The notes beneath the pieces are model-generated. The model saw nothing but the letters and a program-made list of their open reading frames with translations. It was not told where the DNA came from and made no database searches. This document shows positions 6,677 through 9,732 of a stretch of 9,732 nt of DNA, piece by piece (within the stretch, counting starts at the first letter, position 1; every line of letters begins with the position of its first letter). Position numbers and translations under genes: made by a program. The DNA comes from JANRKB01 sp033763695 (GTDB taxonomy: Bacteria > Planctomycetota > Phycisphaerae > Phycisphaerales > UBA1924), in NCBI GenBank assembly GCA_033763695.1, contig JANRKB010000054.1, positions 1 through 9,732 of the forward strand. Reading direction: 5' to 3'.

Positions 6677-7183
6677 ATGAGCGGCACGACAACTGACCAA
6701 GCCCTGGCATTCCTGCAACAGCATCAACCCCTGCCGCCCACTGCGGACATGAGTGCGGAACTGCTCGAGCGCTTCGAGGAGGTGCGCCAGCACTTCGTGG
6801 ATGTTCCGAACGAGCGGGCGATCCCGCTCTTGCTGGGCGCGCTCAGTGAAGGTGACGGACACGGCGTCTTCCAGCGCGTCGAAGACTGCCTGCAGCAACA
6901 CCCGACGCACACTGTTGTGCCTCAACTTGCCGCCGTGCTGCAAAGAGGTCGCCCCGAGGCGCAGTACTGGGCCGCCACGTTCGCAATGGGGTTCCCGCAT
7001 GCCGAGCTCGTCGGCCCTCTTGGCGAACTCGCTCGTACTGGCGGAATAGAACTCCGCACTGCCGCGATCATGGCTCTGGATCTCGACGATTCGGCTGATG
7101 CAAAGGCGTTGGTCAGTGAACTCGCCGCCGCCGACCCCGAGCTGGCGTCGATCTTGGCGGAGCTTCGCGACACAGAGGCGTAG
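6677..7183 (+). CDS. Small HEAT-repeat protein, possibly immunity-type
   Basis: The 168-residue protein is made of alternating amphipathic helices. Three or four HEAT-like units can be traced at about 46-75, 79-105, 109-135 and 138-163, with repeated motifs such as AIPLLLGAL, VVPQLAAVL and LVGPLGELA. The pattern of an N-terminal helix, then RAIPLLLGALSEGDGHGVF, then YWAATFAMGFP resembles HEAT proteins that occur as immunity or bystander genes in toxin loci. That is family knowledge, and the assignment is tentative. GGAG at 6665-6668 lies 8 bp before the ATG at 6677 and supports this start; the frame is open further upstream but overlaps the preceding gene. It follows the Imm26-like gene in the same direction and converges on kdpE. 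No signal peptide or membrane segment is seen, so it is probably cytoplasmic and acts by protein binding. Confidence 0.8.
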   Translation: MSGTTTDQALAFLQQHQPLPPTADMSAELLERFEEVRQHFVDVPNERAIPLLLGALSEGDGHGVFQRVEDCLQQHPTHTVVPQLAAVLQRGRPEAQYWAATFAMGFPHAELVGPLGELARTGGIELRTAAIMALDLDDSADAKALVSELAAADPELASILAELRDTEA

Positions 7184-7325
7184 GCGTGATTGTGCTTTCG
7201 TTCGCCAGGATGTGGCCCCGCCCGCGCGGAGTCAAATTCGTGGTGCGAGAGAATCCGCATTGGAAATCGTCAGGACTCTTTCGCTGCGAAGGCAGAGCGC
7301 TGCAAAATAGCACGATCTCGAGTCT

Positions 7326-8138
7326 TTAAGTCCCGCCTTCAGTCAGTCGATAGCCGACCCCGGGTTCGGTGACGAGGAATCGCGGCTGTGCCGCATCTCG
7401 CTCAAGTTTCTTTCGCAGTTCGCCAGCATAGACCCGGAGGTACTGGACGTCGCTCGCGTGCTGCGGCCCCCAGACTTCCTTGAGGATCATCTGGTGGGTG
7501 AGCACCTTGCCCGCGTGCTTGGCGAGAAAGGCGAGGAGCTTGAACTCCATCGGCGTCAGGCGAATCTCGCGACGCGCGGGGCTTTCGCCGCCGCTTGCGT
7601 GGTCGGTCACGAAGACGAGTCGGGCGTTGAGGTCCACGCGAAGCGTGCGGCCGTCGGCCGTGCATTCGTACGGCGGAAGTTCCGCGTTCGTGGTCGCACT
7701 CCGACTTGTGGATGCCGTCGCGTGGCGAAGGGCGACCCGCAGTCGCGCGAGCAGTTCGCCGACGCCGAAGGGTTTGGTGAGGTAGTCGTCGGCTCCGGCG
7801 TCGAGCGCTGCGACCTTGTCGCTCTCCTGTCCGCGTGCGGAGAGGATGACGATCGGAGTTCGCGATTCTTTGCGGATCGTGCGGGTGACGTTGAGGCCGT
7901 CGCCGTCGGGAAGGCCGAGATCGAGCAGAATGACATCGGGATAGGCGGTGACTGCGAGCAAGGTGCCGTCGCGGGCCGTGCCGGCTTCCTTGATGCGATA
8001 GTGGTTGGCTTCGAGCGTCGCGCGGAGAAAGCGGCGAATCGGCTCCTCGTCCTCGATGATCAGGACGAGCGGCATGTGCGCGGGCGGCGTGGCCTGCAGC
8101 GACTGCGCACGCGGGGGACTCGGAGTTGGGTCGCTCAT
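7326..8138 (-). CDS. kdpE: KdpE, response regulator of the potassium pump operon
   Basis: KdpE receives phosphate from KdpD and activates kdpFABC when potassium is scarce. The receiver domain (about 23-138) has the acidic pocket IIEDEE (27-32), phosphoacceptor Asp73 in LLDLGLPDGDG, Ser100 in ILSARGQESDK and Lys122 in TKPFGVGELLARLRVAL. The OmpR/PhoB-type winged helix (about 175-268) includes LTPMEFKLLAFLAKHAGKVL, VWGPQHASDVQYLRVY and the wing EPGVGYRL. Many stretches are close to Escherichia coli KdpE (225 residues). This protein is 270 residues because of 22 extra N-terminal residues and a longer inter-domain linker (about 140-172). AAGGAG (plus strand 8145-8150) lies 6 bp before the chosen ATG, whereas Met22, where family members usually begin, has no such site. 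The start overlaps the kdpD stop by 4 bp (ATGA), indicating translational coupling. Confidence 0.94.
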   Translation of the reverse strand: MSDPTPSPPRAQSLQATPPAHMPLVLIIEDEEPIRRFLRATLEANHYRIKEAGTARDGTLLAVTAYPDVILLDLGLPDGDGLNVTRTIRKESRTPIVILSARGQESDKVAALDAGADDYLTKPFGVGELLARLRVALRHATASTSRSATTNAELPPYECTADGRTLRVDLNARLVFVTDHASGGESPARREIRLTPMEFKLLAFLAKHAGKVLTHQMILKEVWGPQHASDVQYLRVYAGELRKKLERDAAQPRFLVTEPGVGYRLTEGGT

Positions 8139-9732
8139 GACGCACTCCTTGTCGTCGTACCAGCGTCGTCCGTTCCCGGGTGGCTCAACGTGCCCCGATT
8201 CTCTGCGGCGTCTTCTTTGGCGGGAAGCGCGGGCTGCGGGTGATCGACGGGAAGCGAGAAGAGGAACGCGACACCCCTTGGGGTGTTGGGCTCGGCCCAG
8301 ATGCGTCCGCCGTGCACGCGAATGACGCCTTCGCAGATCGTGAGGCCCAGCCCCATGCCGGTCGAAGCCGGCGCGTGAGCGTGGGGGCCGGCTGCTTTGC
8401 TGGCGCGGCCGCGATAGAAGCGTTCGAAGACCTTTGAGGACTCATCATCCGCGAGCCCGGCACCTTCATCCCACACCTTGACAACGACGTTGGTCTCTCT
8501 TGTCCATGCCGAGACACCGAGAGCGGTTCCCGGCGCGGTGTAGCGAATCGCGTTCTCAATGAGGTTGTGAACCACCTGCGGCAGCATCGCGTTGTCGACG
8601 CGAATCATCGGGAGATCGGGCGGAACATGGACGCGGAAAGGACGCGCGGCGAGGGCATCGCGATGGCGTGCGAGCCCGGCTCCGACGATCTCTTCGACTG
8701 TTGTCCACTCCCGCCGCAGTTCGATGGCGCCCGACTCCAGGCGCGTCGCAAAGACGAGATTGGCGATGATGTCATTGAGGCGGGACGACTCGTCGACGAT
8801 TGTCTGGAGGAGAGCCTCGCGTGTTGGCACATCGATGCCGGGGGAATTCTGTGAATCTGCACTTCGCGCCGCGTCGGCCTGCTGGAGTGTGCTTGCCGCG
8901 CCGGTGATGCTGGCGAGAGGCGTGCGCAGATCGTGTGACACCGAGCTGAGCAGTGCGCTGCGGAGTCGCTCGCGCTCGGCGTTGATGCGGGCGGCCTGCT
9001 CGGACTCGGCGAGCGTGACGCGTTCCAGCGCGGACGCCGCTTGCGAAGCGACGGACTCAAGGGTCGCGAGCTCAGTGGGGTCGAAGGGTTCTGCTGCTGT
9101 GACCTGCGCGTGGCGCACACCGAGCACGCCAACCCTGCCGCTGCTTCCGATGAGGGGCACATAGCGGCCTTGCGCCGAGGGGAGCGTGGATGTGCCGCGA
9201 CCGGCGGAACTGCCGTGGTCAAAGACCCACTGGGCCACCGCGCGTTCGCGTGCGGGTTCCTCGCCCTCGCCTGAGAACCAGTCGGGGCCACCAGAGCCCG
9301 CGGCAGCGGCGACGCTAAGCCGTCTCAATGCGGGCGGGGTTGTGTCTCGCGCAAACGGCGCGGGAGTACAAACAACCGCATCCGCGTGAAGCAGATCGTG
9401 CGCGTGACGTGCGACGATGGCGGCCACGCTGCGGGCGTCGCGAGCGGCCGCAAGCTCGCGTGAGAGCGCGTGTTGGGCGGCCGTGGCCTGCTCGCGAGAC
9501 CAGGCGCGGAGGCGTTGCTCCCGTGCGCGGGCCGCGAGCGTGCCGACGATGATCCCCACGGCGAGCATGACGGCAAACGTCAGCAGATATCCAGGGTCGT
9601 TGATGTTCAGCGTGAATCGCGGCTCGGTGAAGAAATAGTTGAAGACCAGTACGGCGAGCACGCTGGCAACGATGGCTGCGATGCGACCGAACCAAAGCGC
9701 AGACACGACCACGCCCGCAAGGAGGATGAGGG
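8135..9732 (-). CDS. kdpD: KdpD, sensor histidine kinase for K+/turgor (5' end outside window)
   Basis: KdpD is the membrane sensor that phosphorylates KdpE. The reading frame continues past the right edge, so the amino-terminal part is missing here, including any KdpD/USP sensor domain and the first membrane span or spans. Numbering from the GTG at 9712, residues 1 to about 62 cover the last spans of the four-helix domain, with NYFFTEPRFTLNINDPGYLL and LTFAVMLAVGIIVG closely matching E. coli KdpD. A GAF-like domain follows (about 85-230). The H box SVSHDLRTPL carries His260. The ATP-binding domain has HNLIENAIRY (N box, 382-391), WDEGAGL (G1, 414-420), FERFYRG (F box) and GMGLGLTI (G2). Small insertions (about 283-295 and 438-451) and a 36-residue Pro/Asp/Thr-rich tail are extra. 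The GTG at 9712 is not the true start. kdpFABC may lie beyond the right edge, but this is not visible. Confidence 0.94.
   Translation of the reverse strand, partial: LILLAGVVVSALWFGRIAAIVASVLAVLVFNYFFTEPRFTLNINDPGYLLTFAVMLAVGIIVGTLAARAREQRLRAWSREQATAAQHALSRELAAARDARSVAAIVARHAHDLLHADAVVCTPAPFARDTTPPALRRLSVAAAAGSGGPDWFSGEGEEPARERAVAQWVFDHGSSAGRGTSTLPSAQGRYVPLIGSSGRVGVLGVRHAQVTAAEPFDPTELATLESVASQAASALERVTLAESEQAARINAERERLRSALLSSVSHDLRTPLASITGAASTLQQADAARSADSQNSPGIDVPTREALLQTIVDESSRLNDIIANLVFATRLESGAIELRREWTTVEEIVGAGLARHRDALAARPFRVHVPPDLPMIRVDNAMLPQVVHNLIENAIRYTAPGTALGVSAWTRETNVVVKVWDEGAGLADDESSKVFERFYRGRASKAAGPHAHAPASTGMGLGLTICEGVIRVHGGRIWAEPNTPRGVAFLFSLPVDHPQPALPAKEDAAENRGTLSHPGTDDAGTTTRSAS

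Noticed and set aside
7184..7325. Expected terminator between the convergent HEAT-repeat gene and kdpE
   Set aside because: Only a 6-bp imperfect hairpin (CTTTCG with CGAAGG near 7280-7295) is present, with no T tract, so no terminator is called.
7458..8243. A 261-codon plus-strand frame across kdpE
   Set aside because: It is fully antisense to an unmistakable KdpE and has no recognisable motif.

Overview
The window is a high-GC bacterial chromosome segment. Its proteins are rich in Ala, Arg and Asp, and the long spurious antisense frames are typical of GC-rich DNA. The lineage cannot be fixed from sequence alone. The impression is of a planctomycete, perhaps Phycisphaerae-like: a membrane-anchored GspE/PilB-like protein, a CvpA-like protein with a large extracytoplasmic tail, and an L9 with a long lysine-rich tail. 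This is inference.

Layout, left to right. (1) Positions 1-100 hold the last codons of a plus-strand gene and its intrinsic terminator. (2) Positions 285-4008 hold two plus-strand genes: a membrane-anchored, degenerate type II secretion/type IV pilus ATPase homologue, then a CvpA-like membrane protein with two beta-rich tail domains. A shared hairpin at 4089-4114 ends this unit and also ends rplI, which converges on it. (3) Positions 4144-4932 hold rplI (ribosomal protein L9) on the minus strand, with a tail of about 110 residues not found in the usual L9. (4) About 450 bp follow with no confidently called gene. (5) Positions 5410-7183 hold two plus-strand accessory genes. The first is a two-part protein whose second half resembles the Imm26-type immunity family; the second is a small HEAT-repeat protein of the kind seen among toxin-immunity genes. 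No toxin gene is visible. (6) Positions 7326-9732 hold kdpE and the 3' part of kdpD on the minus strand, overlapping by 4 bp. They form the two-component system that controls the high-affinity K+ pump KdpFABC; the pump genes are not in the window and may lie beyond the right edge.

The most notable points are the secretion-type ATPase with several altered catalytic motifs, the tailed L9, and the two-domain immunity-like gene with a strong internal ribosome-binding site at its domain junction. L9 and KdpDE are ordinary in function. I found no tRNA, rRNA, CRISPR array, insertion sequence or origin.
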